Positions 30,814 through 42,756 are shown, counted from the stretch's first letter. The stretch is 64,000 nt of DNA from Doryteuthis pealeii (GCA_023376005.1 CM042151.1:73703707-73767706); one strand, 5' to 3'. Translations and numbers: made by a program. Notes: generated from the sequence alone by a model not told the origin.

Positions 30814-32091
30814 TAGGTACCACCAAAATAGGTCACGTGATCAGTTTAGGCCATATTGAAGGAAGAAACGTAAATATTTTTGACCTTTTTTTTTCTAAAT
30901 CTCGTAAAAAAAGAAATAATGAACATAAAGAGTTGTTACAAAGACAAACAGTTAATTCAAAGAGAAATTATTCAAATGGCGAAAAATTAGTCACCGTTAT
31001 TTTGAAAAATAAGTAAAACAGTCCGTTTTTTTACGACACAGTCAGTTTCTTTATTGATATTTTTTAGCAGAATTCTGTATTCATGGTTCTTTTACTTAAG
31101 AGCTCTGGCATTGAAACTTATAAACAACGTCTGATATAATTATTCAGACTCTTGTCTTTATAGAAGAAAAAAAAAGTAAAAATCGCTTTTTGTCGGTTCA
31201 TTTTTTCATATTTCATAAAATAAAATGGAGGGGAGGGTAGACCTCATAAAAAATATTTCCCCTAATATATATTAGGAAAAAACTGTTTCAGAAATATTTT
31301 CATCCAAAGGTAAGTAATTATGGAAATTTTCGTGAAAATCGGGCCATTAATTGACTTTTCATAGAATTTAAAAAAAAAAAAAAAAAAAAGCCTCTCGTCA
31401 AACGGTGCAAAAATGGGGTATATTCGCAGAGTTCCATCCCGGCCTCCTGCCTCAAAAACCGCTAGCCGGTAGATGCTAAAAAAAAACCCCAGCTATGATT
31501 GAAGTCCGTAGCAGCAGCGGTGTCACTTGAAAAAAAAATAGGGTTACGGTTAGATTAAACTAACCCTAAACCCCAACGTTTAGGGTTAGTTTAATGGGAA
31601 AATAAATAATTCGGACTCTTTTTTTTCTGGGTCACCCTCACCCTGTATACAGAAAAAACAGAACCCACACATTTTGTAATAAAACTGTTAATTTAAACTA
31701 GGGGGTTTAGGGTTGGGGTTGGATTATCGGGAAAAACACCCTAAGTTGTTTTTTTGTTGTTTTTTTCAAGTAACACCGCTTCGGCTACGGACTTCAATCG
31801 TAGCTGGTATGTGTTTTTTTTTTCAGCAGCCACCGGCCAGCGCTTTTTGAGGCAGGAGGCCGGAACGGAACTCCGCAAAGAGTATGCAAAAATGAAAACA
31901 TTGTTTTTCGTTTATAATTTTCCTTATTTCCCTAAGCTGAAAAAGTTTTTTAAAAATCATCATGAGTTTGTTTAATGTTTCTTCTTTCGAATGGAATTAA
32001 AAAAAAAAAGATACTATTAACCGGTATGCAAATTTCATTGCATTAAATATGGGGGGGGGGTAAATTTTACAGGGAAAATTGGTGGTATATA
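30814..32091. mobile_element. hAT-like element, family J, 8-bp TSD
   Basis: Ends TAGGTACCACCAAAATAGG and TTGGTGGTATATA, flanked by TATTGTGT (30806-30813 and 32092-32099). It contains the insertion of foldback L at 31416-31884. No transposase. Confidence 0.9.
31416..31884. repeat. Foldback element, family L, 10-bp TSD
   Basis: Flanked by TGCAAAAATG (31406-31415 and 31885-31894), inside element J. The arms match those of 14957-15455. The loop has telomere-like repeats in both strand senses (AACTAACCCTAAACCCC and GGTTTAGGGTTGGGGTTGG). Confidence 0.9.
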
Positions 32092-32099
32092 TATTGTGT

Positions 32100-32569
32100 G
32101 ATATGTGGAAATAAACAATTTTGTTTTGAATAGAGACCAATAAGATTATTTACGAAAAGATTTTTTGTTTTTCTTTTTTAGTAGTGGGTCCCCAACAAAG
32201 TAATATTTTTTTGTGTGTGTCGTGTTTTTAATTCAACGAAGGTGAGGTTTTCTGTGGACCCGAAAAAATATCACCTCTATTTAGAATAATAAATATCAAA
32301 TTATTTTTGTATCAAATAAACAACACATACACGAGTAATAAACAAATTATTTAAGTGAAAATTATGTCCCAAGATTGCTAAAAATTAGTGTTTTAGGTAA
32401 ATTATTTTAAATATATCGCTTTAGATTTAAAAAAAATAAAACCTGGTCTTCGGGGGGAAAAAATAAATGGCTAACTTAATTCAAATTTACGATAGAATTA
32501 TTATTTTATTCAATTTTTTTTTTTTTGAAATTCGATTTCACTTAAAGTGTGGAATATCTTTTATTACAC
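32100..32569. other. Paralogous non-coding segment
   Basis: 32250-32420 resembles 43490-43660 (AATCACC/ATCACCT, AAATAATTTTTGTATCAAA). It belongs to the duplicated unit that continues into the candidate exon below. Confidence 0.45.
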
Positions 32570-32790
32570 CTGAGAAACTGATTTCAACATTATTGAAAAT
32601 AATCAAAATAATAATAATTTACCTGTTTAAAAAAAATGCACGTCTGTTGATAATACAACAACAAAATCAACACTGAAAAAAAAAAAAAAAGAACCGGTGA
32701 CGTACAATAAATTATCCCTTCAGAAAAAAAATGTGCGAAGACAGTTTTCAATTTTTTTTGTAAAAATGAAATGAAATTTAAAAAGAACAT
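32570..32790 (-). promoter_or_regulatory. Candidate ZNF 5' exon with splice donor
   Basis: On the minus strand the segment ends AAACAG|GTAAAT (donor GT at 32622-32621). It is paralogous to 46440-46620 on both sides of this junction. It lies 6.7 kb upstream of the acceptor of the 14-finger ZNF. It has no long frame, consistent with a 5' UTR exon. The transcription start is not identifiable. Confidence 0.4.
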
Positions 32791-32928
32791 GACACAAGGC
32801 TGATAATTTGGAGCTGGGTAGGATCAGCAATCTAATATAGTTTAGCTAGCCATATTTTACTGACCTCTCTCACTCACTGATCCAGTAATGTGAAAGGGCT
32901 ATTCATATAGGGTAGATAGCGTGTCTTG

Positions 32929-33100
32929 TAGGTACCACCAATTTTCCCTGTGAAATTTACCCCCCTATATTTAACACAATGAAACTCGCATAATGGCTAA
33001 TATTATATTCAAGAGTTTTTGTCCATTCCAAAGAAGAAAATTTTTTTTAAACTCCTGATCATTAAAAAAAAAAAAAAATCAGATAACAGAAATAATTTTT
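32929..33100 (-). mobile_element. Family J terminal fragment
   Basis: TAGGTACCACCAATTTTCCC start and TTTACCCCCCTATATTTAAC, i.e. the end of J in reverse; truncated by the SINE at 33104. Confidence 0.75.
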
Positions 33101-33103
33101 TTT

Positions 33104-33227
33104 GGCATCTGAGGTGGAGTGCCACACCTACCATCAGCTCCTTACTTTACCGCACAGATCCCTGTGCTACTCATACGCTGAGTTGGCGAGGGCCGGTATC
33201 GAACTAGGAACCTTGTGGTTTCTAGCC
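33104..33227 (-). mobile_element. SINE E fragment
   Basis: Middle of the family (CATCTGAGGTGGAGTGCCAC, CCGGTATCGAACTAGGAACC); both ends missing. Confidence 0.8.
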
Positions 33228-33234
33228 CAATGAT

Positions 33235-34299
33235 CACCATCTGTTAAGTTTGACATATTATTTATTTCACTAGCAGGATCTGTGGATATGCCCCAATATG
33301 ATAATTTAATTATCACAACATTTGATATATTTACTTAAGAGCAATGGAAATAGATTGAAACAGATTAGCATTGTTGTTTTCTCATTCTCACCCCCTCTCT
33401 CTCTATCTTTCTCCTACTCTTTTCTTATTATATTTTTTCTTCCCTTTCTTTCTTTACAAAAACGAAATGATCAATTATTTAGCTGAGGTGATGACACTCA
33501 TAAAAAATAAGAATTCAGTGAATATGTTACATACTCATACACATATACCCATGTTGGGTATATACACAAGTGTTCTTTTACTGGAGAGAGGGGAGAGAGA
33601 TAGACACAGGTAGACAGAGAGATTTTGCATTTACTTACTTCTTTGGCCATTTGGTGGTCTCTAGTCGTTTCTATTCTTTCTCTCCATGTTGAATTCTATT
33701 TCTAGATTCTTGTTGGCTGTTTGTCTTTGATGCATTCCTTCTTCTTGGTCAGTCTTTTTGCCAAGACATTCATTAAGCAAGAACACCATATTATTTCTTT
33801 AAACTATTGCTTAAATTCTTTAGTAACACAACGTGTGTGCATTTGAGCCCAGCTAAGCAGACATCTTTTCTGCCTGACGTCCAGCTCGACCTGATTGGTT
33901 AACTTGGACCCACTGACTCACATATTTCACGGGCTCTGTAATATTCCATGGAAAGTCCCACCCGTGATATGAAAAGGGGCAAACCTTTCGGAAATACAGG
34001 GGGTTGACAATAATCTATGAATAGATTATGTAACAAATAAGCAACACCAAATAACCAGTATTTACATTTTTGCATTTAATCTTGGGTGATTTGGACAAGA
34101 TGATAACAGACGGAAAATTAAGGAATGCCTATATAGCTTACTTGGCTGTCTATTTCTCGGAATAGTTCTCTGGCTGATGGTTGATTCTGTCATCATACTT
34201 ATCTGGTTCTACTTTTTCTTAACTGGTGTCTTAAGGTGTTGCCGAGATGCCATGGGTTGTCGTTTACTTTTAATGACAAACTCATTTTTGTGAATCACA
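33235..34299. other. No gene recognised
   Basis: CT-rich run at 33390-33460 and GA-rich at 33580-33620. 33840-34000 is more GC-balanced (GACGTCCAGCTCGACCTG) but shows no frame or known repeat. Confidence 0.4.
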
Positions 34300-34442
34300 T
34301 CTTTTCCATTATTTTCCCATTAAACTAAGCCTAACCCTAACTCTGTCTTCTTTTTTCCTAGTAGATCAATAAATAAATAGATAATTCATCAGTCAATCAG
34401 AGTGGTTCCCCTTTTTTTAGGTTGGAGTTATAGGAAATAACC
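34300..34442. repeat. Foldback M, partial
   Basis: CCATTAAACTAAGCCTAACC loop and right arm GGTTGGAGTTATAGGAAATA of the family at 18836-19056; the left arm is gone. Confidence 0.75.
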
Positions 34443-34579
34443 CAATTTTGATAATATGGCATAATCATAAGTAAATAGTACTCAATATCATTGATAAAGA
34501 ATGTATATTTAAGGGGAGAGTGGATTTTGAAATCAAGATGTTTGAAAATTGCATAGGTTAGAAACTGTCAGTTACCAAG

Positions 34580-35060
34580 CACTGTTAACTTCGTGTCCAC
34601 ACTACACTAACATATATGAAGGTAGGATGGATGGGTTTAGGATCCGACGATATGCTGTAGATAGAAGGAAAGTGGTCAAGAAATGAACAACTCAAAACAA
34701 GTCACAGGATGAAATAATTTCGTCCGAATTCATGCGGATGTCTTCAGTCAGAGTAACTTTATTAAAGCAAAGCATATGTTTAAGTACAGGTGATTTGGTG
34801 GTAGTGGGAGTAGCAGTAGCAGCGCGGCACCGGGGAGGTCAAAAGGGCGAGTGTGTAGTGATGTGAGATAAGGAGGACTGGGATTTGGGTAGCATGAGGT
34901 CACTGGGTCAGTTGTGTGGAGGAGTAGGGGATATTTGTTTGAAGTAAGGGGGCGGTGACAGTAGGTTGATGGGTCAATTGGTGTAGTAGGTTTTGTCCGA
35001 GTGTAGGAATATATCAATTTGTATGAATATATGTAGATGTATAGCTAAATTATGTTTATA
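34580..35060. other. Unknown, possibly LINE-derived
   Basis: GAAATAATTTCGTCCGAATT, CATGCGGATGTCTTCAGTC and a G/C-richer block at 34790-34980. The composition differs from neighbours and looks like a transposon remnant. The proline/leucine-rich reverse ORF has no domain. Confidence 0.3.
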
Positions 35061-35650
35061 TTAGCAGGGAAATGTGAGAGATTGTAATATTTGTTATACT
35101 ATGTTAATTATTTGTTAATTAGTTAGCTTGGTAAGTTTTTGGTGAATATTTAAACTTTTAATATCAACAGGAAGAAAATGATCTGTTAGAAACAAACTTT
35201 TGTTGGAAATGGAGAAGAAAAAAAAAAGAGAAAAAAAAAAGAGGCAATCAGGTGTTGAAAACTTTTATTAAAAGATTAAAAAAATTTAACAAAAGATGTC
35301 ACATAATGTTTTAACATGGTCAAAATATATATTTTTTATAGTAAATGACTGTCACTTTTCTCATAATCTTTGTTGTCTATTCTTGAATGACACTCACTTT
35401 TCTTATAGTCTTTGTTATCTGTCATCAACTGAAGAGCAGCCTATTCATTTTGTGATGTAGTGTAAAAGACTTGAATTTAACGGTTAGCGTTAAACCAAGG
35501 AAAAATACAGGAAGTCAGATAAATTTGACAGACAAGCTTTTACCCCTAGTTGACCTGTGGTGAGATTCTCTCATTGACAGAGCTCTTTGGAGCTGGTGGC
35601 ATAGTGACCTTTCAGCTGAATTCTTTTCCCTGCACATGTTAAAATATGGA
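35061..35650. other. No gene recognised
   Basis: AT-rich, with short A-runs at 35217-35245. Confidence 0.4.
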
Positions 35651-35659
35651 GTCTTGGGT

Positions 35660-35811
35660 AACAAAGAGTTACATCAAAAACAATCTGTGTGTTCCTGATA
35701 ACAAGAACTATGTGGAAGCAGAGAGAGATCCAACATCCAAGACGACTTAAGATTATGAACCCCTTGGAAATCCCAGCACGGCTAGCAAGAAAGCCAAAAA
35801 GGTTAGAAGAA
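35660..35811 (+). other. Possible coding exon with donor
   Basis: An open plus-strand stretch encodes MWKQREIQHPRRLKIMNP followed by LEIPARLARKPKRLEEAG. It stops being open near a plausible donor (GAAGCAG|GTAACA, about 35815). The composition is protein-like and basic, but I do not recognise the family, and the upstream acceptor is weak. Confidence 0.25.
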
Positions 35812-36087
35812 GCAGGTAACATAATAATGATGAAGATGATGATGATGATAATAATAAAAGTATCTAACAATTATTCTCAGTCTTGTGTAAAATTGTTAGT
35901 GAATTATACCGGGAAGCAAATAGAGAAGTTATTTTAAAAAATGTCAGCAGTTGGAAGAAAGACGAGTGGACAAAGTTCAAAATCTTGTCCGGTAGGCAAG
36001 CTAGCACCCCGAACTGAAAACTGCAGTTAACCAGGACTTGCCAATGTCACCAGACTCGATCAGTCATCCATGAATGAAGAAACTAAA

Positions 36088-36185
36088 TGAATTCAAATCT
36101 GTTAAACTCCACTTGAGAAATTGACCATGAAACACATCCTAATCTGCAGAGGGGCTGGTGTATATATATATATATATATATATAT
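36088..36185 (+). mobile_element. SINE F 3' fragment
   Basis: GAATTCAAATCTGTTAAACTCC through CAGAGGGGCTGGTG, then a (TA)n tail. Confidence 0.75.
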
Positions 36186-36186
36186 G

Positions 36187-36412
36187 GAGGCGCGTGGGCT
36201 AGTTGTTAGAGTCGTAGAAAATGAACTCGTCCATTCGAGTTCAATTCCTAGATGAAGCTGTTGGCATTTCACATAGCGCTAATACCCTTGGGAAAGGTAT
36301 GAATCCATATATTCTCACTCCAGCTATGGGTTAAATAGTAGGGCAGACTGGACCCTTCAGCCTTGGGTAGGTAACCAGTCTAGGAGAGGGATAACTCTGA
36401 ATTCAAAATTCT
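36187..36412 (+). mobile_element. tRNA-derived SINE, family F
   Basis: tRNA-like head GGAGGCGCGTGGGCTAG, B box GAGTTCAATTCC, and body to AACTCTGAATTCAAAA. It starts directly after the (TA)n tail of the previous copy. Confidence 0.85.
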
Positions 36413-37130
36413 TGAGGTCAGTCGTTGATTGGGTTTGTGGCAACCCTTGATGCACTAATTCTTTCCTATCGACTGTGCCAAAAAGTGTGGATGGTCCAAC
36501 ACAAGCCTTCACCACTATAAACAAATCACTGTGTGGGTTTTCATTGTGTGTATGAACCCTCATGCGTCGAAAATCGACGAGAGTCCATAATATATATATA
36601 TATATATATATATGTCTTTCTACCAATATTTATTAGTCTATTATTTTGTTCATAACATATCTATAAGCATAGACATATGTAAATATTATATTTTCTTCCA
36701 AAAACCCCTTAAAAAGTCCATATTCAGTTTGTTAAAGATATACCTAACCTTAACATTCTGGTGGTTTTGAGATGATTTAGTTTGGTTTCTTTGTTTAATG
36801 ACACTTCACACTTTGTGGGTTACTTAAAACCAAAGCCATCCTTGTAGAAGAACAGTAGTGGTACTATTTAACTCATAGCTAGGAGGTTCATGCCTTTCCC
36901 AAGATCAAAAAATTAATGTAATAGCTTGACTGGAGTTTGAACTCACTATGATTTGCAGTTCAGCACTATGCCTTGGGGGTTCTCTTCTCACCGGTTTTGA
37001 AATACTTGGGTCAGATTTTCTTACTTACAACTTCTAAAATCAGGACATGGATCGTTGGATTTATTTTTTGGATCTGCTAGTTCTGTGTAATCCTGTTGGA
37101 CTGTTGGAATCTGGATTATAGGCCTATAGT
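36413..37130. other. No gene recognised
   Basis: A (TA)n run at about 36588-36613. 36800-36960 contains worn SINE-like sequence. No coding signal. Confidence 0.4.
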
Positions 37131-37383
37131 AAGTAGGTAAAGTCCTCAGGGCGGCCTAATGTCGGTATCAGCCAGTCAGCGAGGGAGTCTATCCCCTTTT
37201 CACTAGCGCTAGACCAAGGAGATTATTTTAGCGTCTGAGGTGGAGCGCCACACCTACCATCAGCTCCTTACTTTACCGCACAGATCTCTGTGCTACTCAT
37301 ACGCTGAGTTGGCGAGGGCAGGTATTGAACTAGGAACCTTGTGGTTTCTAGCCGAACGCTCTACCGACTGAGCTAACCCGGCC
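37131..37383 (-). mobile_element. tRNA-derived SINE, family E (full length)
   Basis: Minus strand: GGCCGGGTTAGCTCAGTCGG, GTAGAGCGTTCGGC, body, and an ACCTACTTACT tail. Confidence 0.88.
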
Positions 37384-37439
37384 AAAGGTACCATATACAG
37401 GGTTAAATGACGTACAGATACCATAGCTTCTTCATACTG

Positions 37440-37602
37440 TAACGGAGTCACTTTAATATGTCCTCATATGTTTTATATTTCTTCAAAATAGCATTCAGTT
37501 TTAAAAAATTTCCCCCACATAGATCATAACAGAGTCTCTTTGATATGGGTTTCCATATGAATTTTCAGACTGCCATTCTAAGGGAAAGCTTTTCGACAAA
37601 CT
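37440..37602 (-). pseudogene. Decayed fingers downstream of the ZNF stop
   Basis: In a shifted frame the minus strand reads YEVCRKAFP-stop-NGSLKIHMETHIKETL and then DLCG...NFLKLNAILKK. These are remnants of at least two more C2H2 fingers, with one frameshift and in-frame stops. The array was once longer. Confidence 0.7.
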
Positions 37603-38523
37603 TCATATAGGATTTTCTTTTGTATGTGTTTTCACATGAATTTTTAAGTGGTCTTGTCTTGAGAAACTTTTCCTGCAAATGCTGCACTGAAAGGGAGTCT
37701 CTCCAGTATGTGTCCCCATATGTCTTATAAAATTACTCTTCTGTGAAAAAGATTTGTTGCACATTTTACAATGAAAAGGAGTTTCGCCAGTATGTGTACG
37801 CATGTGCATTTTCAAAGTTGTATTCTGAGAAAAAGCCTTTTCACACAGTTCACAATGAAATGGAGTCTCACCAGTATGTGTCCGAATATGTGTTTCCAAA
37901 GTTGCATTCCGTGAAAACGCTTTCCCACATACAGCGCAATGAAATGGAGTCTCTTTAGTATGAATTTTCATGTGAATTTTCAGACTACCATTCTGAGAAA
38001 ATGCTTTTCCACATACTTCACAAGGAAAGGGAGTTTCTCCAGTATGTGTTCTCACATGAATTTTTAAGTGGTCTTGTCTAGAGAATTTTTTCTTGCACAC
38101 AGTGCACTGAAAGGGAGTCTCTCCAGTATGTGTTCCCATATGTCTTATAAAATTACCATTTTGAGAAAAAGATTTGTTGCATATTTTACAATGAAAAGGA
38201 GTCTCTCCTGTATGTGTTCCCATGTGTCTTATAAAATTACTCTTTTGTGAAAAAGATTTGTTGCACATTTTACAATGAAAAGGAGTTTCTCCTGTATGTG
38301 TTCGAATATGTGTTTCTAAAGTTGCATTCCGTGGAAAAGCTTTCCCACATATATCACACTGGAACGGAGTCTGTCTGGTATGGGTTTTCATGTGTGTTTT
38401 CAGACTACCATCATGAGAGAAAGCTTTTCCACACACTTCACAAGAAAAGGGGGTTTCTCCAATATGTATTCTTGTATGCATTTTTAATTTGTTTTGCGAA
38501 GAGAAATTTTTCCCCGTAAACAC
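37603..38523 (-). CDS. C2H2 zinc-finger ORF, 10 intact fingers
   Basis: A 306-residue open frame with ten canonical fingers after a finger remnant lacking both cysteines (MFTGKNFSSQNKLKMHTRIH). The finger order shows a five-finger block present twice: helix cores DGS, NAT, KSN, NGN, QDH, then NGS, NAT, NTT, KSN, QDH. Linkers are TGETPF with RQTPF and KETPF at block joints. The frame ends KENPI-stop by frameshift, with decayed fingers beyond. Upstream, the reading frame is broken by an extra base in a G-run near 38507. As an intact gene it would have to start at this internal Met. It may be a pseudogene with a long surviving frame. Confidence 0.7.
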   Translation of the reverse strand: MFTGKNFSSQNKLKMHTRIHIGETPFSCEVCGKAFSHDGSLKTHMKTHTRQTPFQCDICGKAFPRNATLETHIRTHTGETPFHCKMCNKSFSQKSNFIRHMGTHTGETPFHCKICNKSFSQNGNFIRHMGTHTGETPFQCTVCKKKFSRQDHLKIHVRTHTGETPFPCEVCGKAFSQNGSLKIHMKIHTKETPFHCAVCGKAFSRNATLETHIRTHTGETPFHCELCEKAFSQNTTLKMHMRTHTGETPFHCKMCNKSFSQKSNFIRHMGTHTGETPFQCSICRKSFSRQDHLKIHVKTHTKENPI

Positions 38524-38867
38524 TGCATTGATATTGTGTTTTTCCAGTGAGAGGTCTCATATGAAATTGCAGGCTTACCTCTGTTCCAAAATCTCTTTTA
38601 CATGTATCCCAGTGGAAGGAAATCAACTCAGCATGAATACTCCTGTATGAGTGTAGGCATTTGGAAGAGGAGAAACATTCAACGCATGCATCACAGTGAT
38701 AGTGTATGTCAACAACATGTGATTTCATATGTTCATTTAACTCATCTTTTGCCAGAAAATCTTTCTCACATAGTGATGCAGTTTTTGATTGGTATGTATT
38801 CTTAAATGATCTGTCAACAAAGTTTTTAGGACAAATATTCTCCACAAATTTCACATGGAAATTTCAT
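38508..38867 (-). pseudogene. Frameshifted N-terminal part of the same ZNF
   Basis: The likely ancestral start is ATG at 38867 (MKFPCEICGEYLS then stop), matching the starts of the ZNFs at 24603 and 58113 (MKFACEVC, MNFPCEVC). After a shift the frame continues KNFVDRSFKNTYQSK, LCEKDFLAKDELNEHMKSH and HYHCDACVECFSS, then QYQCSVYGEKF. Several zinc ligands are lost, including Cys to Tyr. A second shift joins it to the frame at 37603-38523. Confidence 0.75.
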
Positions 38868-38961
38868 GTTCTTGGGTGAGAAATTTCAGGTTGTTAAAGC
38901 TTGTCTGTTTTTCAGATTTGAACTGCATGACTTTTACAGATGATTCTTGAAAGCCAAAATC

Positions 38962-38963
38962 CT
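38962..38963 (-). other. 3' splice site for the 37603-38867 ZNF exon
   Basis: TATTTTTCTTTCAG on the minus strand, exon starting at 38961. The position matches the other ZNF loci. Confidence 0.65.
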
Positions 38964-39234
38964 GAAAGAAAAATATATTAAAGATTAATTGTAAATCAAA
39001 ATAAAAGTTCAGATCTCCTCCTCATTCAAAGAAAACATGTTCCAAAACTTCTAGTGGATACCTGAAACACATCATACTATCAAACCTTGATGTATACAGA
39101 TTTCTTTTAGAAATATATAAATACACACCTATGAGAAGAGATAAACAACATCAACTAGTAATAAAAGAGAATTATAACAAGTTATAGCAAGTCATCAACT
39201 ACTGGTATGTAGTGATTTTCCAGTTTCACATTAT

Positions 39235-39508
39235 CACAATATATATAACATGTATATATGAAATATAATATATATAATATATATAACACATATATAATAT
39301 GAAATATAATATATATAACACGTATATATGAAATATATATATATAACATGTATATGATATGAAATATAATATATAATATATCTATGATATGAATATAATA
39401 TATAAACACATATATAATATGAATATAATATATATAATATATATCACAATAATATTAAATATAATATATATAACATATCACAGGCATATATATCAAAAAG
39501 GAATGTAT

Positions 39509-39569
<61 letters not shown>

Positions 39570-39689
39570 CAAATATATAAAGTATATAATATGAAATATA
39601 ATATATATAATATATATCACACGTCTATAATATTAATATAATATATATAACACATATCACAGGCATATAATATCAAAAAAGGAATGTAT

Positions 39690-39733
<44 letters not shown>

Positions 39734-39800
39734 TATACAAATATATATAAAGTATATAATATGAAATATAATATACATAACACATATATAATATGAAAAT
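39235..39800. repeat. AT microsatellite/minisatellite mosaic
   Basis: Long TA runs with interspersed units like ATATGAAATATAATATAT and AACACATATATAATATG. ORFs here are isoleucine/tyrosine-rich artefacts. Confidence 0.92.
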
Positions 39801-40276
39801 GAAGTTAATAAAAATCATTCCTACCAATCTATTAATATACATGAAGTTAATTAAAAATCTTACATAAAAATTATTTCTACTGATTTATTAACACATGAAG
39901 TTAAATAAATCACATATAACAAGATTTGGTATTAAATAGCTCACAAGCATTAATATACCATAAAAAAACAACAAACATAATTATTGCTATGAATTAATAT
40001 AAATGAAATAAATGAAAAATTAACATAAAAATTATTTTTACTAATTTATTATTTCATTAGAAATAATTTTGTTATTTTGTTTTTCATTAACTTCCTGTAT
40101 CTCAATAAGCTAGGAGAAAAAAATTTCATGTTATATTAGTAACTGCATGTGGCTTAGCTTTCGGACCATCCAATACCTTATGCCTAGAGGTTAAAGACTC
40201 GCATTCATTTTAAACTTATCTTTTCTGTAGTTGTTTAAGAATTTTTAAGAACATTTTTCCACATACTCCAATTAAA
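39801..40276. other. AT-rich, no gene recognised
   Basis: No repeat or coding feature stands out. Confidence 0.45.
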
Positions 40277-40755
40277 TCTATTAATAATGGAGATTGACTG
40301 TATTTCTGTCTGTAACAAAAACTACGTCATAGCTCTACGTCACAGCTTACGTCACAATATTCTTATGCTATATACACCCAAAATTTGAGTAAGCAAATTT
40401 AAAAATTGTTTTTTTACTCTCGTCCTTTTTTTTTATTATTTACAGTAACAAGAAGTTAACTAAAAAGTTTACAAATAGTTAAATACCAACGATTTGGTGT
40501 AAAATTGATGTGGAAAATATTCAAAATAATTGTTTGATTATTACATGCATGCAACATTTTATTTGAGAGGAACGGGGCTCAGTTTTCATTTCAAATTGTT
40601 TTATTTTTTTTTTTTTTACTCCTTTAATAAATATGAGGATTTGTCTTACTTATGAAACAAACCCTCTGACATTGAATTTTTAACTCCCACCCTCTCAGGC
40701 AATGTCTTTCAAAAATTAATTTTTATGACACCCGGAGGGTGTTTTCTGTCACTAG
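40277..40755 (+). mobile_element. Non-autonomous Helitron, family H
   Basis: Starts A|TCTATTAATAATGGAGATTG; ends in hairpin ACACCCGGAGGGTGT, nine bases, CTAG|T. No Rep/helicase sequence. Confidence 0.8.
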
Positions 40756-40839
40756 TACTAATAATGTAAACACAATTGTTTTCTAGTACAAATAATATAA
40801 AAACTGATCTATTTGTTGCATAGATTGATTCTGAATAGG

Positions 40840-41080
40840 TACAACTCCTGGTCAGAGTGAACCTGGTAGTTATGGCAATTAAAGAGTAAACTACACTCCC
40901 CAGATCTTCAGAACTAAAGACTCACTATCAGATGTCATACTCATGACACCCTATTGCATGCAACTATTCTCTATCCAGATATGGGTAATTAGTAGGGCAA
41001 ACTGAACTCTTTAATCTGGGTTAGGTAACCAGTCAAGGATAAGCGTTAAATTCTGCTTAATTTTGTGCCTCTGTGTATGT
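40840..41080. mobile_element. Fragments of family A (minus) and SINE F (plus)
   Basis: 40840-40955: GGTACAACTCCTGGTCAGAG and CTCCCCAGATCTTCAGAAC. 40960-41075: ATATGGGTAATTAGTAGGGC and GGTTAGGTAACCAGTCAAGG. Confidence 0.6.
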
Positions 41081-41125
41081 GTAGGGGGGGGTCAACCATC
41101 TGCAGGGGATACAATCAATGTATTC

Positions 41126-42490
41126 TAGGTACCACCAAAATACGTCACGTGATCAGTTTAGGCAATATTGAAGGAAGAAATGTAAATATTTTTGAACTTT
41201 AAAAAAAAAACGTCGCAAAAAAAAATAAAATAAAAATAAAAATAACGAACATAAAGAGTTACAAAGAAAAACAGTTAATTCAAAGATCAAATTATCTGAT
41301 TAGGGAAAAATTACTCACTGTTATCTTGAAAAATAAATAAAAGTCCTTTTTTTTTAATAATAGGGTCAGTTTGTTTATTGATATCTTTTAGCAGAATTCT
41401 GTAATCATGGTTCTTTTACTAAAAAAAAAACTCCCATATAGAAACTTATAAAAATCTTCTGATATAATTATTCAGACTTTTATCTTTATAGAAAAAATTA
41501 AAAATCGTTTTTGTGGGTTTATTTTTTTCATATTTCATAAAATGAATAGATTAGCCCCCCCCCCAATCTATTTATTATAGACCTCGTAAAAAATTTGCAA
41601 TAATACATTTTAGGAAAAACCTATTTCAAACATATTTACATCAAAAGGTAAGTAATTATGGAAATTTTTGTGAAAATCAGATCATTAATTGATTTTTCAT
41701 AGAATTTTTTTTACAAAAGCCCTTAGTCGTAACTTGTTTTTGGCTACGTTAAATTTCAATTGATTTAATGGTGCAAAAATGTAAACATTGTTTTTCGTTC
41801 ATAATTTTCATTGTTTCCATAAGCTGAAAAATTATTTTTTTAAATTAAGAGTTTTTTTTTTAATGTTTCTTCTAAGGAATGGACCAAAATATTTCAAGAT
41901 AATATTCTTTATTTATATTAAGAAGGCAATTACAATGCGCATAAAATAATAGAATAATGTCCAGTGTCTAATCAATTTCGAAGAAACTTCATCTTCAAAG
42001 ACTGTTTTTGAAATGGACGTGGTCTTGTGTGATTTTTGTTTTGGATGTTATAAACACGTGTCTCGTGGGTTGTTATAACACCACGCGGAAGAGCCATGAT
42101 ATCCGTTGAACAATCAATTTCAATTTCATTCCTTTTATTTATTTTTATATGCGTATTTATGGAATGTGTATGTTAACTAATTATATATTTGGTGTTTAAT
42201 TCTAATTTACTGTTTATGCAAGGGTGTAACTTAGCTTTTAATAAACTTTCTCTAATTCTGAGATTACAATGTTGCGTATTATTGTCTCTATTTTAATGGA
42301 GAAATTACTGTCCTTATTTTTGCATTTGATTAAATGTTTATGGAATGAGGATGCATGTGTGTGGATATGTTCTTTAATTCTAATATGGAGGGGTCTGATT
42401 GTACTTCCTATATAGAAATTAAGACATTAAACGATAAATGGTGTAATCTTTATCCAATTTTCTTTGTGATACTGACAATAGGCCAACAAG

Positions 42491-42526
<36 letters not shown>

Positions 42527-42622
42527 TATAAACATGTTGAGACATATATATATATATATATATACACACACATATATATATATATGAAATTTAACATTTT
42601 TGAAAAAACAATTCCATCTATT

Positions 42623-42691
<69 letters not shown>

Positions 42692-42712
42692 ATGTATATA
42701 TGTCAGTGTGTG

Positions 42713-42756
<44 letters not shown>

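Noticed and set aside
34748..35017. 89-codon Pro/Leu-rich reverse frame
   Set aside because: No domain, no splice signals; probably a transposon remnant.
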